Of a DNA stretch of 64,000 nucleotides, positions 38,697-48,039 are shown piece by piece. The notes beneath the pieces were generated by a model. It saw nothing but the letters and a program-made list of their open reading frames with translations. It was not told the origin of the DNA and made no database searches. Origin of the DNA: Enterovirga aerilata (GTDB taxonomy: Bacteria; Pseudomonadota; Alphaproteobacteria; Rhizobiales; Beijerinckiaceae); NCBI RefSeq assembly GCF_013044135.1, contig NZ_JABEPP010000003.1:728946-792945 (forward strand). Direction: 5' to 3'. Position 1 is the first letter of the stretch, and every line of letters starts with the position of its first letter. The translations under genes and the position numbers were made by a program.

Positions 38697-39433
38697 CGGT
38701 CGCGCTCGTCACCGGTGCCGGCGGCGCGATCGGGCGCGCCATCGCGCTCCGGCTGGCGGAAGCCGGATACGATCTGGCCCTCGTCGATCTCGACGAGACG
38801 GCGGGCGCGGACACAGCGCGCCTTGTCGAGGCGGCGGGGCGGAGTGCGCTCTTCATCCGCGCGGACGTCACCGTCGCGAACCAAGTGGAGCATTTCGTCG
38901 CCGAGGCGGAAACGCGGCTCGGGCCGATCGCCGCCTTTGCGAACAATGCGGGGATCGAGGGGACGATCGCGCCGATCCACCTCTTTCCGGACGAGATCTT
39001 CGACCGCGTCCAGTCGGTCAATGTCAGGGGAGTGTTCCTCGGCCTCAAGCATGTCCTCGCGAGAATGATCCCGCGCGGCGCCGGAGCGGTCGTGAATACG
39101 GGCTCCACCTCATCGATCCGCGGCCGCGCCGGGCTCGCAGCCTATGTCGCGAGCAAGCACGCGGTGCTCGGACTGACCCGCGTCGCGGCGCTCGAGGCCG
39201 AGGGCACGAAGGTGCGGGTCAACGCCGTCCTTCCGGGGCCGATCGAGTCTCGGATGATCCGCTCCCTCGACGAGATCGCGCGCTCGCGCGGCTCGCAGGT
39301 GCAGCGCGCCGGCTCCGCTCGCTACGGCCGCCCCGAGGACGTTGCGGTTGCGGTGGCATTCCTTCTTTCGGACAGCGCGGTTCATATCAACGGCGCGGCC
39401 CTGACGGTCGATGCCGCCTCGACCGTGCCCTGA
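38693..39433 (+). CDS. Short-chain dehydrogenase/reductase
   Basis: A 246-residue SDR. It shows the cofactor motif VTGAGGAIGRAIALRL (residues ~6-21), acidic DLDE after LALVDL for NAD(H), FANNAGIEG, the catalytic Ser in NTGSTSSIRGR with Tyr and Lys in YVASKHAVLG (YxxxK), and the end AALTVDAASTVP. The start ATG 38693 overlaps the binding-protein stop by 4 bp. Likely oxidises a hydroxy acid or alcohol in the same pathway as the acetoacetate-decarboxylase-like enzyme. Confidence 0.88.
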   Translation: MTVALVTGAGGAIGRAIALRLAEAGYDLALVDLDETAGADTARLVEAAGRSALFIRADVTVANQVEHFVAEAETRLGPIAAFANNAGIEGTIAPIHLFPDEIFDRVQSVNVRGVFLGLKHVLARMIPRGAGAVVNTGSTSSIRGRAGLAAYVASKHAVLGLTRVAALEAEGTKVRVNAVLPGPIESRMIRSLDEIARSRGSQVQRAGSARYGRPEDVAVAVAFLLSDSAVHINGAALTVDAASTVP

Positions 39434-39467
39434 GGCCCGGACTCGCCCGAGATGATCTGAAGCAGGC

Positions 39468-42400
39468 CTACTCGGCAGGCTGGACGGCCGTGCCCTGGAG
39501 CGGGCGCGGCTCCTCCTGGTCGCGCGATCCGGCCAGGAACGTGTAGGCGACCGGAACGACGAACAGCGTCAGCAGCGTGCCGAAGGTCATGCCGCCGACG
39601 ATGACCCAGCCGATCTGGGAGCGGCTCTCGGCCCCCGCGCCGGTCGCCAGCGCGAGCGGCACTGCGCCGAGCACCATGGCGCCCGTCGTCATCAGGATCG
39701 GGCGGAGCCGGAGCGCGGCGGCCTCCACCAGGGCCTCCCGGACCGGACGTCCCTCCTCCCGCAGCTGGTTGGTGAACTCGATGATCAGGATGCCGTGCTT
39801 GGTGATGAGCCCGATGAGCGTCACGAGGCCGATCTGGCTGTAGACGCTCAGCGTCCCGCCCGACCAGTAGAGCGCCGCGAGCGCGCCGGTGATCGAGAGC
39901 GGCACCGAGAACATGATCACGAGCGGATCGACGAAGCTCTCGAACTGCGCGGCGAGCACGAGATAGATGAAGCCGAGCGCGAGGATGAAGACGAACACGA
40001 TGCTGGCGCCCGACTTCTTGAACTCGCGGCTCTGGCCGGCATAGTCCGTCTGCACGGTCGGCGGGAGCACGCGCGCAGCGGTCTGCTCGAGGACGGCGAG
40101 CGCGTCCCCGAGCGAATAGCCGGGCGCCGGCACGGCCGTGATCGTCGCCGAGCGCATCTGGTTGAAGCGGTTCAGCTCCTTCGGGGCGACCGTCTCCGCG
40201 ATCCGAACGACGCTCGACAGCTGAACCATCTCTCCCTGCCGGCCCCGCACATAGATGGTCTGCAGGTCCTCCGTCGTGTCGCGGCCATCCTCGGCGACCT
40301 GCACCACGACGTCGTACTGCTCGCCGTTCATGTTGAAGCGGGTGACCTGGCGACCGCCGAGCAGCGTCTCGAGGGTGCGCCCGACGATATCCACGGACAG
40401 GCCGAGATCGGCGACGCGCTGCCGGTCGAGCTCCACCTTCACCTGCGGCTTGTCGAGGATGAGGTCGGTCTCGACATTCGTCAGGGCCGGCGACTTCGAC
40501 GCTTCGGTCATGACGAGGTCGACATATCTTCGCAGCTGCTCGTAGCTCTCCGAGCTGCGCAGGACGAAGTTCACCGGGCGGCTGCTTGCCCCGCCCTGGC
40601 CGAGCGAGGGCGGGTTCGTGGCGAAGACCCGGATTCCGGGAATCTTGGCGAGCCGCGTGTTCAGGTCGGCGACCATCTCCTGCTGGGTGCGCGTCCGCTC
40701 CTCCCAGGGCTTCAGCCGCGCGAACGCGATGGCCCTCGTCACGTCGGGGAAGCCCACGATCACGAGGTAGTTCTGCACCTCGGGAGCGGCGGCGAAGAAC
40801 TCCTCGACGCGGCGTGCATGCTCGGCCGTGAAGGACAGGGTCGCGCCTTCGGGAGCGACCCCGATCGCCGTGATGCTGCCGCGATCCTCGACGGGCGCCA
40901 GCTCGGACCTCAGATGCGTGAAGAAGTAGTAGCTCGAGCCGGCCACCGCGAGCGCCAGGACGACCACTACGGGGCGGATCGACAGGGCGAAGTTCAGCGC
41001 GCGGCGATAGCCGCTGGTCATACCCTCGAAGAACCGTTCGAGGAGGTTGTACAGGCGCCCGTGCCCCTCGTGATGTCGCAGGAGCTTGGCGCACATCATC
41101 GGGGTCAGGGTCAGCGCCACGAAGCCGGAGACCAGCACGGCGCCCGCCAGGGTCAGGGCGAACTCGATGAACAGCTTGCCCGTGCGGCCGGTCGCGAAGG
41201 CCATCGGCGCATAGACCGCCACGAGGGTCAGCGTCATCGCCACCACCGCGAAGGCGATCTCCTTGATGCCCCGGATCGCGGCGGCGACAGGCTTCATGCC
41301 GTCCTCGATATGCCGGTGCACGTTCTCCAGCACGACGATCGCGTCGTCGACGACCAGGCCGATGGCCAGGACCATGGACAGCAGGGTGAGCGTGTTCACC
41401 GTGAAGCCGAGCGCCGCCATGATCGCGAAGGCGCCGATGAGAGAGACCGGGATCGTGACGAGCGGGATCAGCGTCGCCCGGACCGAGCGCAGGAACACGA
41501 AGATGATCAGCACGACGAGCGCGACCGCTTCGGCGACCGTGTGATAGACGGCCTTGATCGAGCGATCGATGAAGATCGATGTGTCGTACGAGACCGCGAT
41601 GCTCATGCCGTCGGGCAGGTCCGACGTGATCTCCGGCAGGGCGGCACGCACGCCGGCCGAGACGTCGAGCGGGTTCGCCGTCGCCTGCTTGACGATGCCG
41701 ATGGTGACCGAGGGGCGGCCCGTGAACCAGGCGGCGTTGCGCTCCTGCAGGGCGCCGATCTCGACGCGGGCGACGTCCCGGATCCGGACGGGGAAGCCCT
41801 GCACGTCCTTGACGACGATGTTGCCGAACTGCTCGGGCGTGACGAGGCCCGTCTGCGAGAGCACGGTGAACTCGCGGTCCTTGCTCTCGATGCGACCGGA
41901 CGGGATCTCGATATTCTGCTGCCGCAGCGCCGCCTCGACCTCCTGCACGGTCAGGTTCTGGGCGGCGAGCCGGGTCTGGTCGAGCCAGATCCGCATGGCG
42001 ATGCGGCGCTCGCCGAGGATGCGGACCTCGGCGACGCCCGTGACGTTCTGGACGCGGTCCGTGATGAAGCGGTCCGCAAAATCGGTGAGCTCGAGCGGTG
42101 TATGCCGGGAGCTCATCAGCGAGAGGTACAGGATCGGCTGCGCGTCGGCCTCGACCTTGGCGATGATCGGCTCGTCGATCTCATCGGGCAGCCGGCCGCG
42201 AACGCGCCCGACCCGGTCGCGCACGTCCGAGGCGGCCACGTCCGGGTCGACCTCCGGCCGGAAGGTGACGGAGATGTTCGAGCTCTCCTGACGGCTGATC
42301 GACGTGACCGTCTCGATCCCCTCGATGCCGGCGATCGAGTTCTCCAGGATCTGCGTGACCTGCGTCTCGATGATCTCCGCGCTCGCCCCGGGATAGGTCG

Positions 42401-42545
42401 TGCGCACGGAGACGATCGGCTCGTCGATGTTGGGGTATTCCCGGACCGGCAGCCGCGTGTAGGACACCGCGCCGACCAGGACGACCAGCAGGCTGAGGAC
42501 CGTGGAGAGGACCGGCCGGCGGACGAAAAGCTCGAAGAGACTCAT
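39468..42545 (-). CDS. RND family efflux permease (AcrB/MdtB-like)
   Basis: A 1025-residue inner-membrane pump. It has the N-terminal MSLFELFVRRPVLSTVLSLL and the core SYTRLPVREYPNIDEP, the proton-relay motif GLVVDDAIVVLENV (Asp pair, about 405) and two large periplasmic loops flanked by twelve hydrophobic segments; the C-terminal half has SLFVVPVAYTFL-like helices and ITKHGILIIEFTNQL. It exports drugs, detergents or similar using the proton gradient. Start ATG 42545 overlaps the MFP stop (ATGA). The substrate range cannot be inferred. Confidence 0.93.
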   Translation of the reverse strand: MSLFELFVRRPVLSTVLSLLVVLVGAVSYTRLPVREYPNIDEPIVSVRTTYPGASAEIIETQVTQILENSIAGIEGIETVTSISRQESSNISVTFRPEVDPDVAASDVRDRVGRVRGRLPDEIDEPIIAKVEADAQPILYLSLMSSRHTPLELTDFADRFITDRVQNVTGVAEVRILGERRIAMRIWLDQTRLAAQNLTVQEVEAALRQQNIEIPSGRIESKDREFTVLSQTGLVTPEQFGNIVVKDVQGFPVRIRDVARVEIGALQERNAAWFTGRPSVTIGIVKQATANPLDVSAGVRAALPEITSDLPDGMSIAVSYDTSIFIDRSIKAVYHTVAEAVALVVLIIFVFLRSVRATLIPLVTIPVSLIGAFAIMAALGFTVNTLTLLSMVLAIGLVVDDAIVVLENVHRHIEDGMKPVAAAIRGIKEIAFAVVAMTLTLVAVYAPMAFATGRTGKLFIEFALTLAGAVLVSGFVALTLTPMMCAKLLRHHEGHGRLYNLLERFFEGMTSGYRRALNFALSIRPVVVVLALAVAGSSYYFFTHLRSELAPVEDRGSITAIGVAPEGATLSFTAEHARRVEEFFAAAPEVQNYLVIVGFPDVTRAIAFARLKPWEERTRTQQEMVADLNTRLAKIPGIRVFATNPPSLGQGGASSRPVNFVLRSSESYEQLRRYVDLVMTEASKSPALTNVETDLILDKPQVKVELDRQRVADLGLSVDIVGRTLETLLGGRQVTRFNMNGEQYDVVVQVAEDGRDTTEDLQTIYVRGRQGEMVQLSSVVRIAETVAPKELNRFNQMRSATITAVPAPGYSLGDALAVLEQTAARVLPPTVQTDYAGQSREFKKSGASIVFVFILALGFIYLVLAAQFESFVDPLVIMFSVPLSITGALAALYWSGGTLSVYSQIGLVTLIGLITKHGILIIEFTNQLREEGRPVREALVEAAALRLRPILMTTGAMVLGAVPLALATGAGAESRSQIGWVIVGGMTFGTLLTLFVVPVAYTFLAGSRDQEEPRPLQGTAVQPAE

Positions 42546-43663
42546 TGCGTGACGGTCTCTCCCGCCTTGGCCTGGGGCTGCACCGCCTCGATGGGCGAGC
42601 CGTCGCGGAGCCTCATCTGGCCGGTGGTCACGATCCTCTGGCCCGGCTTCAGGCCCTCGGCGATCTCGGCGCGGCCGGGGAGGCGCTTTCCGAGCCGCAC
42701 GCGGACGAGGCGCGCCTTGTCGCCCTCGACGACATAGACCGCCTTGGCGGAGCCGTCGGGCACGACCGCCGATTCCGGAACGACCACGGCGCTCTCGCGG
42801 ATGTCGGTCACGATCGAGACGCGGGCGAACAGGCCGGGCTTCAGGAGCAGGTCCGGATTCGGGATGCGGGCGCGCAGGCGGATCGCGCGTCCGTTCACGT
42901 CGACCACGGGATCGATCGCGTATACCGCGCCCTCGAAGACGCGGTCGGGAAAGGCGTCCACCCGGACGCGGATCTTCTGGCCGACCGCCACGTCCTGCAG
43001 CAGCAGTTCGGGGACCCTGAAATCGACCTTGATGGGATCGAGCTTCGTCAGCGTGACGACGGTCTGCCCGGGCGTCAGGTAGGTCCCGACGCTCACGCTG
43101 CGCAGGCCGACGATGCCGTCGATCGGGGCGGCGATCGTGGCCTTCTCGAGGCGGGCCTGGGCGAGAGCCACCCGGACCTCTGCCGCCGCGAGCTGGGCCT
43201 CCGCCTGCTCCAGGGCGACGCGCGTGCCGGCCCCGCGCTGGACCAGCGAGTTCGCGCGTTCGAACGTGTCCCGCGCAAGGCCGCGGTCGACCTGCGCCTG
43301 CTTCAGCTCCTGCGTCAGGATCGCGGTGTCGAGCTCCACGAGCATCTGCCCCGCCTTGACCCGGTCGCCCTCCCGGAACCCGAGCTTCATAAGCCGGCCC
43401 GCGATCTCCGGCGCGATCGCGACGGACTCGTCCGCCATCAGGGTTCCGAGCGCCTCGACCTCGTCGGAAACGGGCTCGACCCGAACGGATGTGATTTCCA
43501 CCGGGACCGGGACCGGGCCCGCGGCGGCCTGCGACGGCGCCGCCGCGCTTGCCCGCGGCCCCGGCTTGACGATGCCGAGCCTCTCGGCCCCGCCGAGCCA
43601 GGCAAAGCCGGCCGCCGCCGCGATGACGAGCATCGCGGCGATGAGAAGGACAGAACGCTTCAA
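42542..43663 (-). CDS. RND efflux periplasmic adaptor (MFP) subunit
   Basis: About 373 residues. An N-terminal membrane anchor (LLIAAMLVIAAAAGFAWLGG) is followed by a lipoyl-like domain (EALGTLMADESVAIAPEIAG), a coiled-coil hairpin (ELKQAQVDRGLARDTFERA...LEQAEAQLAAAEVRVALAQ) and a beta barrel with IVGLRSVSVGTYLTPGQTVV. It links the inner-membrane pump to an outer-membrane channel not encoded here. I choose the TTG at 43663: it has GGAGGGG 5 bp upstream and overlaps the TetR stop as TTGA. No ATG gives the full N-terminus. Confidence 0.88.
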   Translation of the reverse strand: MKRSVLLIAAMLVIAAAAGFAWLGGAERLGIVKPGPRASAAAPSQAAAGPVPVPVEITSVRVEPVSDEVEALGTLMADESVAIAPEIAGRLMKLGFREGDRVKAGQMLVELDTAILTQELKQAQVDRGLARDTFERANSLVQRGAGTRVALEQAEAQLAAAEVRVALAQARLEKATIAAPIDGIVGLRSVSVGTYLTPGQTVVTLTKLDPIKVDFRVPELLLQDVAVGQKIRVRVDAFPDRVFEGAVYAIDPVVDVNGRAIRLRARIPNPDLLLKPGLFARVSIVTDIRESAVVVPESAVVPDGSAKAVYVVEGDKARLVRVRLGKRLPGRAEIAEGLKPGQRIVTTGQMRLRDGSPIEAVQPQAKAGETVTQ

Positions 43664-44289
43664 GACGCCCCTCCGATTGCGAGAGCCTGCCTGTGGCGCT
43701 CGGACGAGCAATGCGGCTCTTCCCGGCGCGCCAGGCCGCCGAGAAGCAGGTCGCTGAGCCGCTTCGAGCTCGCGCCCGTGCCGCCGCCGACGATCGCGGC
43801 CATCCGGACCGCACCCAGTATGGCGAGGGCGGCGAGCTGGGGATCGGCGGCGTCGAATTCGCCTCTCCGGTTCCCCTCTTCGATCAGGGAGACGACCTCG
43901 TCGCGGAGGTCCCTCATGCCCTTTCGGAGCATCTTGCGGCTGTGCTCGCTCGGTCCGGTTCCCTCGCCCTCGATGGCCCGGAGGGCCGGCGCGAGCGCGC
44001 CGATCTGCTCGTGGATGAGCGCGATCGTCCGGCGCAGGCGCGTCTCCGCCGAGCCGGGCTCGCTCCGCAGGGCCGCGACCTTCGAGCGGAGCTCCCCGAG
44101 CGTCTGTTCGAGGGCGGCCATGAAGAGGGCCTCCTTCGTCGGAAAGTAGCGGTACAGGGTGGGCTTCGCGATGTCCGCCGCCACCGCGACGTCGTCCATA
44201 TGGACGCGCGCGTAATCCTCGGACGCGAACAGCGCCGCCGCCACGCCCAGCACCTTCCTCCGGCGCCGCTCCAGGGTTTCTGCCTTCAT
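43660..44289 (-). CDS. TetR/AcrR family repressor of the efflux operon
   Basis: A 209-residue regulator. The N-terminal helix-turn-helix reads VLGVAAALFASEDYARVHMDDVAVAADIAKPTLYRYFPTKEALF (shown by positions 13-57; key residues DIAKPTLYRYF), followed by a helical ligand domain. It is first in a three-gene minus-strand operon with overlaps to the MFP, so it likely represses its own operon, binding in the 215-bp gap before the LysR gene. Inducer unknown. Confidence 0.87.
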   Translation of the reverse strand: MKAETLERRRRKVLGVAAALFASEDYARVHMDDVAVAADIAKPTLYRYFPTKEALFMAALEQTLGELRSKVAALRSEPGSAETRLRRTIALIHEQIGALAPALRAIEGEGTGPSEHSRKMLRKGMRDLRDEVVSLIEEGNRRGEFDAADPQLAALAILGAVRMAAIVGGGTGASSKRLSDLLLGGLARREEPHCSSERHRQALAIGGAS

Positions 44290-44504
44290 CCGGTCTTGCT
44301 ACTCGTGGGTCATAACTGAGCCGCCCGAGTTCAAATATGAGCGGTGGCTGCCGGATCGGCAAGGGGAGGTTGCAAGCCGCCTTCCGGGCGGTCGGTCCGG
44401 GAGGTTCGGAGAGCCGGAGCGCGCATGACCGGTGATGTCGTCGCGCGCAGGCTCGCATGGCATATCCTGAGCTCGGACGGCTGACGGTGGGGTCCCGGGA
44501 GACG

Positions 44505-45440
44505 ATGAACTACCACGATGCCAAGACGCTGCGGCTGTTCGTGACCGCCTGCGAGCTGCGGAGCCTGAGCCAGGCGGCCGAGCGCATGAACCTCGCCCCC
44601 TCCGCCGCGAGCCGGCGCATCCAGCTTCTCGAGAAACAGGCGAACAGCCCGCTCCTGGCCCGGCGGCCGCACGGGGTGGAGCCGACGGCGGCCGGGCTGA
44701 CCGTCCTGCGCTATGCCCGCGACATGCTGCACATGACCGAGCAGCTCGGCGGGCTGCTGGAGGAGCATCGCTCCGGCATCCGCGGCTTCGTGCGGATCAG
44801 CGCCTCGAGCTCCGTGCTCGTCCAGCGCCTCGCCTCGGACCTCTCGCAATTCATGAAGGAGAATCCCGAGATCAAGCTCGAGCTCGAGGAGCATCCCACC
44901 CTCGGCACGCTCGATGCCCTCGCGCGGAAGCGCGTCGATATGGGCGCCGTCGTGATGGGCGCGGAGGCGCATGCCTTCGAGCGGTTTCCGTTCGGCGGCG
45001 ACCGTCTCGTCGTCGCGGTGCCCGCCTCGCATCCGCTCGCGGAGCTCGGCAGGCTCCGGTTCGAGCGCATCCTGGCCGAGGAGATCGTGACCCTCGAGCC
45101 GTCCACGGCGCTGCGGCGCCTCCTGACGGACCGGGCGCGGGACCTCGGGCAGCACCTCAAGGTCCGCGTTCAGGTAAGCAGCTTCGAGGTGGTGGGCCTG
45201 ATGGTGGCTAAGGGCCTCGGGATCGGCATCCTGCCCGAACACGCGGTCCGGCCCTTCGCGGAGGCGCTCGGCCTGAAGGTGCTCGTGCTCGACGAGCCCT
45301 GGGCCTGCCGCGATTTCGCAATCTGCGTCCGCTCCTACGACGAACTCGACGCGCCTGCCCGCCGCCTGATCACGTTTCTGCTCGGCGACGCAGCCAAGCG
45401 GGGCGAGGTTTCGAAATTATCGAATCCTGGCCCCTCGTAA
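44505..45440 (+). CDS. LysR-type transcriptional regulator
   Basis: About 311 residues. The N-terminal HTH has LRLFVTACELRSLSQAAERM, LAPSAASRRIQLLEKQA and the wing GVEPTAAGLTVLRYA; the effector domain begins near FVRISASSSVLVQR and contains VLVVAVPASHPLAELGRL-like segments. The start is ATG 44505 behind GGGAGA; 16 residues upstream is another ATG (44457) without a good site. It stands at the head of the amidase-to-TRAP catabolic island, same direction, and is the best candidate for its activator. Confidence 0.87.
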   Translation: MNYHDAKTLRLFVTACELRSLSQAAERMNLAPSAASRRIQLLEKQANSPLLARRPHGVEPTAAGLTVLRYARDMLHMTEQLGGLLEEHRSGIRGFVRISASSSVLVQRLASDLSQFMKENPEIKLELEEHPTLGTLDALARKRVDMGAVVMGAEAHAFERFPFGGDRLVVAVPASHPLAELGRLRFERILAEEIVTLEPSTALRRLLTDRARDLGQHLKVRVQVSSFEVVGLMVAKGLGIGILPEHAVRPFAEALGLKVLVLDEPWACRDFAICVRSYDELDAPARRLITFLLGDAAKRGEVSKLSNPGPS

Positions 45441-45516
45441 TTCAGGTTCTGCTCCGTCCGGCGAACCCCTAATGTCCGGGCCTGGAGGCCCCGCAGCCGT
45501 CCGAGCTGCATCGCGA

Positions 45517-46830
45517 ATGATGACCGAGGCACGTTTTCCCGACTGGACTTCGCTCTCGCCGGAGGAGCGCCGGAGCGAGGCGGCCGCATCGTTCCGGCGG
45601 CTGACCGAGCTCGGGCCGCGGCTGAACGCGACCGTCGAGATCATCGCGCCATCCCGGAAACCCGAGGCCGCAGGCCTTCTTGCCGGTCTGCCCTATGCCA
45701 CCAAGGACATGCTCGACCGGGTCGGGCGCCCCGCCGGCTGGGGTGGCGTCAGGGCGGATCGCCCGGCTCCCGAGGCCACGGCGGAGATTCTGGAGCGGCT
45801 GGATGGCGCCGGTGCCGTCGAGGTGGCGATCTCCGCCATGACCGAACTCGCCTACGAGCCGTCCGGCTACAACGCGTTGCGCGGCCGCACGCTCAATCCG
45901 TGGCATCCGGACGCCGTGTCCGGGGGCTCCTCCAGCGGCTCCGCTGCGCTCGTCGCATGCGGGGCCGTGGTCCTCGGCCTCGGCTCCGATACCGGCGGGT
46001 CCGTCCGCATCCCCGCGGGCTGCTGCGGGATCACGGGCCTCAAGCCCACGGGCGGCGCGCCCTTGGACCGGGCCGTGATGCCGCTCGCCCCCAGCATGGA
46101 CGCGATCGGATTCATGGCGCGAAGCGCGGCCGAGATCGCCTCCGTCCTGCCGGTCGTCGCCCCGGCCGCGGCGGCCGATGCCGGCGAGCCTTTCACCCGC
46201 GCCGCGATCCTGACGGACTGCCTCGCGCAGGCGACGGCGCCGGTCCGGCGCGCCTTCGCGGCCGGGACCGAGGCGTTGCGGGCGGCCGGGCTGGAGATCG
46301 GCGCGGCGCAGCTCGGCGGGACTCTCGCCGAGGCAGACGGGCACGCCCTCACGGTCATGCAGGCCGAGAGCGCCCGGTCCCATGACGGCTTCGGCGAGGA
46401 GCATCTCCCGCCCACGCTGGCGAGGCGTCTGGCCAAGGGCCGGGAGATCGCCGACGACATCCTGGAGGCCAGCCACGGCGCGAGATCCCGGGTCGCGGAG
46501 GCGTTCCTCTCCAGCCTCGGCGGGGCCGAGGCGGCGCTGCTGCCCGTCATGCCGATCGAGACGCCGCTTGCGGCGGAGACGGACCCGGCCAGCGCCGCCT
46601 TCCAGCCGCGGGTTCTCTACCGGATGAGCCAGTTCACCCGGTTCGTGAATTTCCTCGGCCTTCCGGCGCTCTCGCTGCCCTGCGGGTTCGACGAGCGCGG
46701 CGTCCCGATCGGTCTGCAGATGATCGGTCCCGCCGGCAGCGAAGCGCGTCTCCTGGCGACCGCCATCCGCGTCCAGGCGATGACCGACTGGCATGGCCGC
46801 CGCCCGCCGGCTCTCGGCGATCTTCCATGA
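45517..46830 (+). CDS. Amidase (amidase-signature family), first of two
   Basis: A 437-residue hydrolase of the Ser-cisSer-Lys family. The triad is visible: Lys63 in YATKDM, the cis-Ser in GGSSSGSA (about 138-140), nucleophile Ser162 in GSDTGGSVRIP. It would hydrolyse an amide, ureide or nitrile-derived amide to acid and ammonia. The start is uncertain: ATG 45517 and 45520 have weak ribosome sites, and an ATG at 45472 has none. It overlaps the CoA-transferase start (ATGA at 46827). A paralogue is at 57606-59000. Confidence 0.87.
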   Translation: MMTEARFPDWTSLSPEERRSEAAASFRRLTELGPRLNATVEIIAPSRKPEAAGLLAGLPYATKDMLDRVGRPAGWGGVRADRPAPEATAEILERLDGAGAVEVAISAMTELAYEPSGYNALRGRTLNPWHPDAVSGGSSSGSAALVACGAVVLGLGSDTGGSVRIPAGCCGITGLKPTGGAPLDRAVMPLAPSMDAIGFMARSAAEIASVLPVVAPAAAADAGEPFTRAAILTDCLAQATAPVRRAFAAGTEALRAAGLEIGAAQLGGTLAEADGHALTVMQAESARSHDGFGEEHLPPTLARRLAKGREIADDILEASHGARSRVAEAFLSSLGGAEAALLPVMPIETPLAAETDPASAAFQPRVLYRMSQFTRFVNFLGLPALSLPCGFDERGVPIGLQMIGPAGSEARLLATAIRVQAMTDWHGRRPPALGDLP

Positions 46831-48038
46831 GAGCATCGGACCCCATGACGGCCGCCGCACCTTCCTCAGCGCTCTCCCACATCCGGGTGCTCGACCTCAC
46901 GCGCGTCCGGGCAGGCCCCACCTGCTGCCGGATCTTCGCCGATTTCGGCGCGGACGTGATCAAGATCGAGGCGCCGCAGGGCGTCGACCCGAACGAGGGC
47001 ATGAGCGGCCAGCGCCTCGGCTACGACATGCAGAACCTGCATCGGAACAAGCGCTCGCTGACCCTCAACCTCAAGAAGCCGGAGGGCCGCGCCATCCTGA
47101 TGCGGCTGGTCGAGACCGCGGACGTCGTGGTCGAGAATTTCCGTCCCGACGTGAAGGAGCGTCTCGGGATCGCCTACGAGGACCTGCGGGCCGTGAACCC
47201 GCGGATCATTCTCGCCTCCATCTCGGGCTTCGGCCAGACCGGGCCCTACCGCGACCGCGCCGGCTTCGACCAGATCGCCCAGGGCATGGGGGGGCTCATG
47301 TGGGTCACGGGCGCGCCGGGCCAGGGCCCGATGCGGGCGGGCATCGCGGTCGCGGATTCCTCCGCCGGCATCTACGCCGCCACCGGGATCCTGGTCGCGC
47401 TCGCGGAGCGCGAGCGTTCCGGCGAGGGCCAATGGGTCCAGACATCGCTCCTCCAGTCCCAGATCGCCATGATGGATTTCCAGGCCGCCGCCTTCCTGGT
47501 GGAGGGCAAGGTGCCGGGCCAGGCCGGGAACGACCATCCCTATTCCACTCCGATGGGGGTGGTTCCGACGCAGGACGGCTTCATCAATATCGGGGTGGGC
47601 GGCGAGGGGCAGTGGGCCGCGCTCTGCCGGGCGCTCGAGCGGCCCGATCTGGCGAACCATCCCGACTACGCCGTGCAGGATCTGCGCTTCCGCAACCGCG
47701 AGAAGCTCATGACCGAACTCGCGGCCGTCTTCGCCACGCGCAGCTCGGCCGATTGGCTGCGCACGCTCGACGCCCATGGCGTGCCCGCGGGCCCGATCTA
47801 TCGGGTGAACGAGGTCTTCGCCGATCCGCAGGTCCAGCATCTGGGGATCGCCAAGCCCGTCCGGCACCCGCAGCTCGGCGATATCCGGCTGGTCGGACAG
47901 CCGATCGATCTGTCGCGCACGCCGGCCGGCATCGCCTCGCCCACGCCGGATGCGGGCGAGCATACGGAGGAGATCCTCCGGGACATCGGGCTTGACGCCG
48001 GCGCGGTCTCCGACCTGCGCGCAGCCGGGGTGGTGTAG
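46827..48038 (+). CDS. Class III (CaiB/BaiF) CoA-transferase
   Basis: A 403-residue CoA-transferase. It shows LDLTRVRAGPTCCRIFADFGADVIKIEAP, LNLKKPEGRAILMRLVETADVVVENFRP, SGFGQTGPYRDRAGFDQIAQGMGG with the catalytic Asp in GFDQ, and GQWVQTSLLQSQ. It moves CoA between organic acids, priming the product of the amidase for degradation. The start overlaps the amidase stop; ATG 46845 is an alternative six codons on. The crotonase gene begins 1 bp after its stop. Confidence 0.9.
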   Translation: MRASDPMTAAAPSSALSHIRVLDLTRVRAGPTCCRIFADFGADVIKIEAPQGVDPNEGMSGQRLGYDMQNLHRNKRSLTLNLKKPEGRAILMRLVETADVVVENFRPDVKERLGIAYEDLRAVNPRIILASISGFGQTGPYRDRAGFDQIAQGMGGLMWVTGAPGQGPMRAGIAVADSSAGIYAATGILVALAERERSGEGQWVQTSLLQSQIAMMDFQAAAFLVEGKVPGQAGNDHPYSTPMGVVPTQDGFINIGVGGEGQWAALCRALERPDLANHPDYAVQDLRFRNREKLMTELAAVFATRSSADWLRTLDAHGVPAGPIYRVNEVFADPQVQHLGIAKPVRHPQLGDIRLVGQPIDLSRTPAGIASPTPDAGEHTEEILRDIGLDAGAVSDLRAAGVV

Positions 48039-48039
48039 G

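Noticed and set aside
39795..42737. Plus-strand open frame of about 980 codons
   Set aside because: It is antisense to the RND permease and has the typical Asp/Arg/Glu/His-rich shadow composition.
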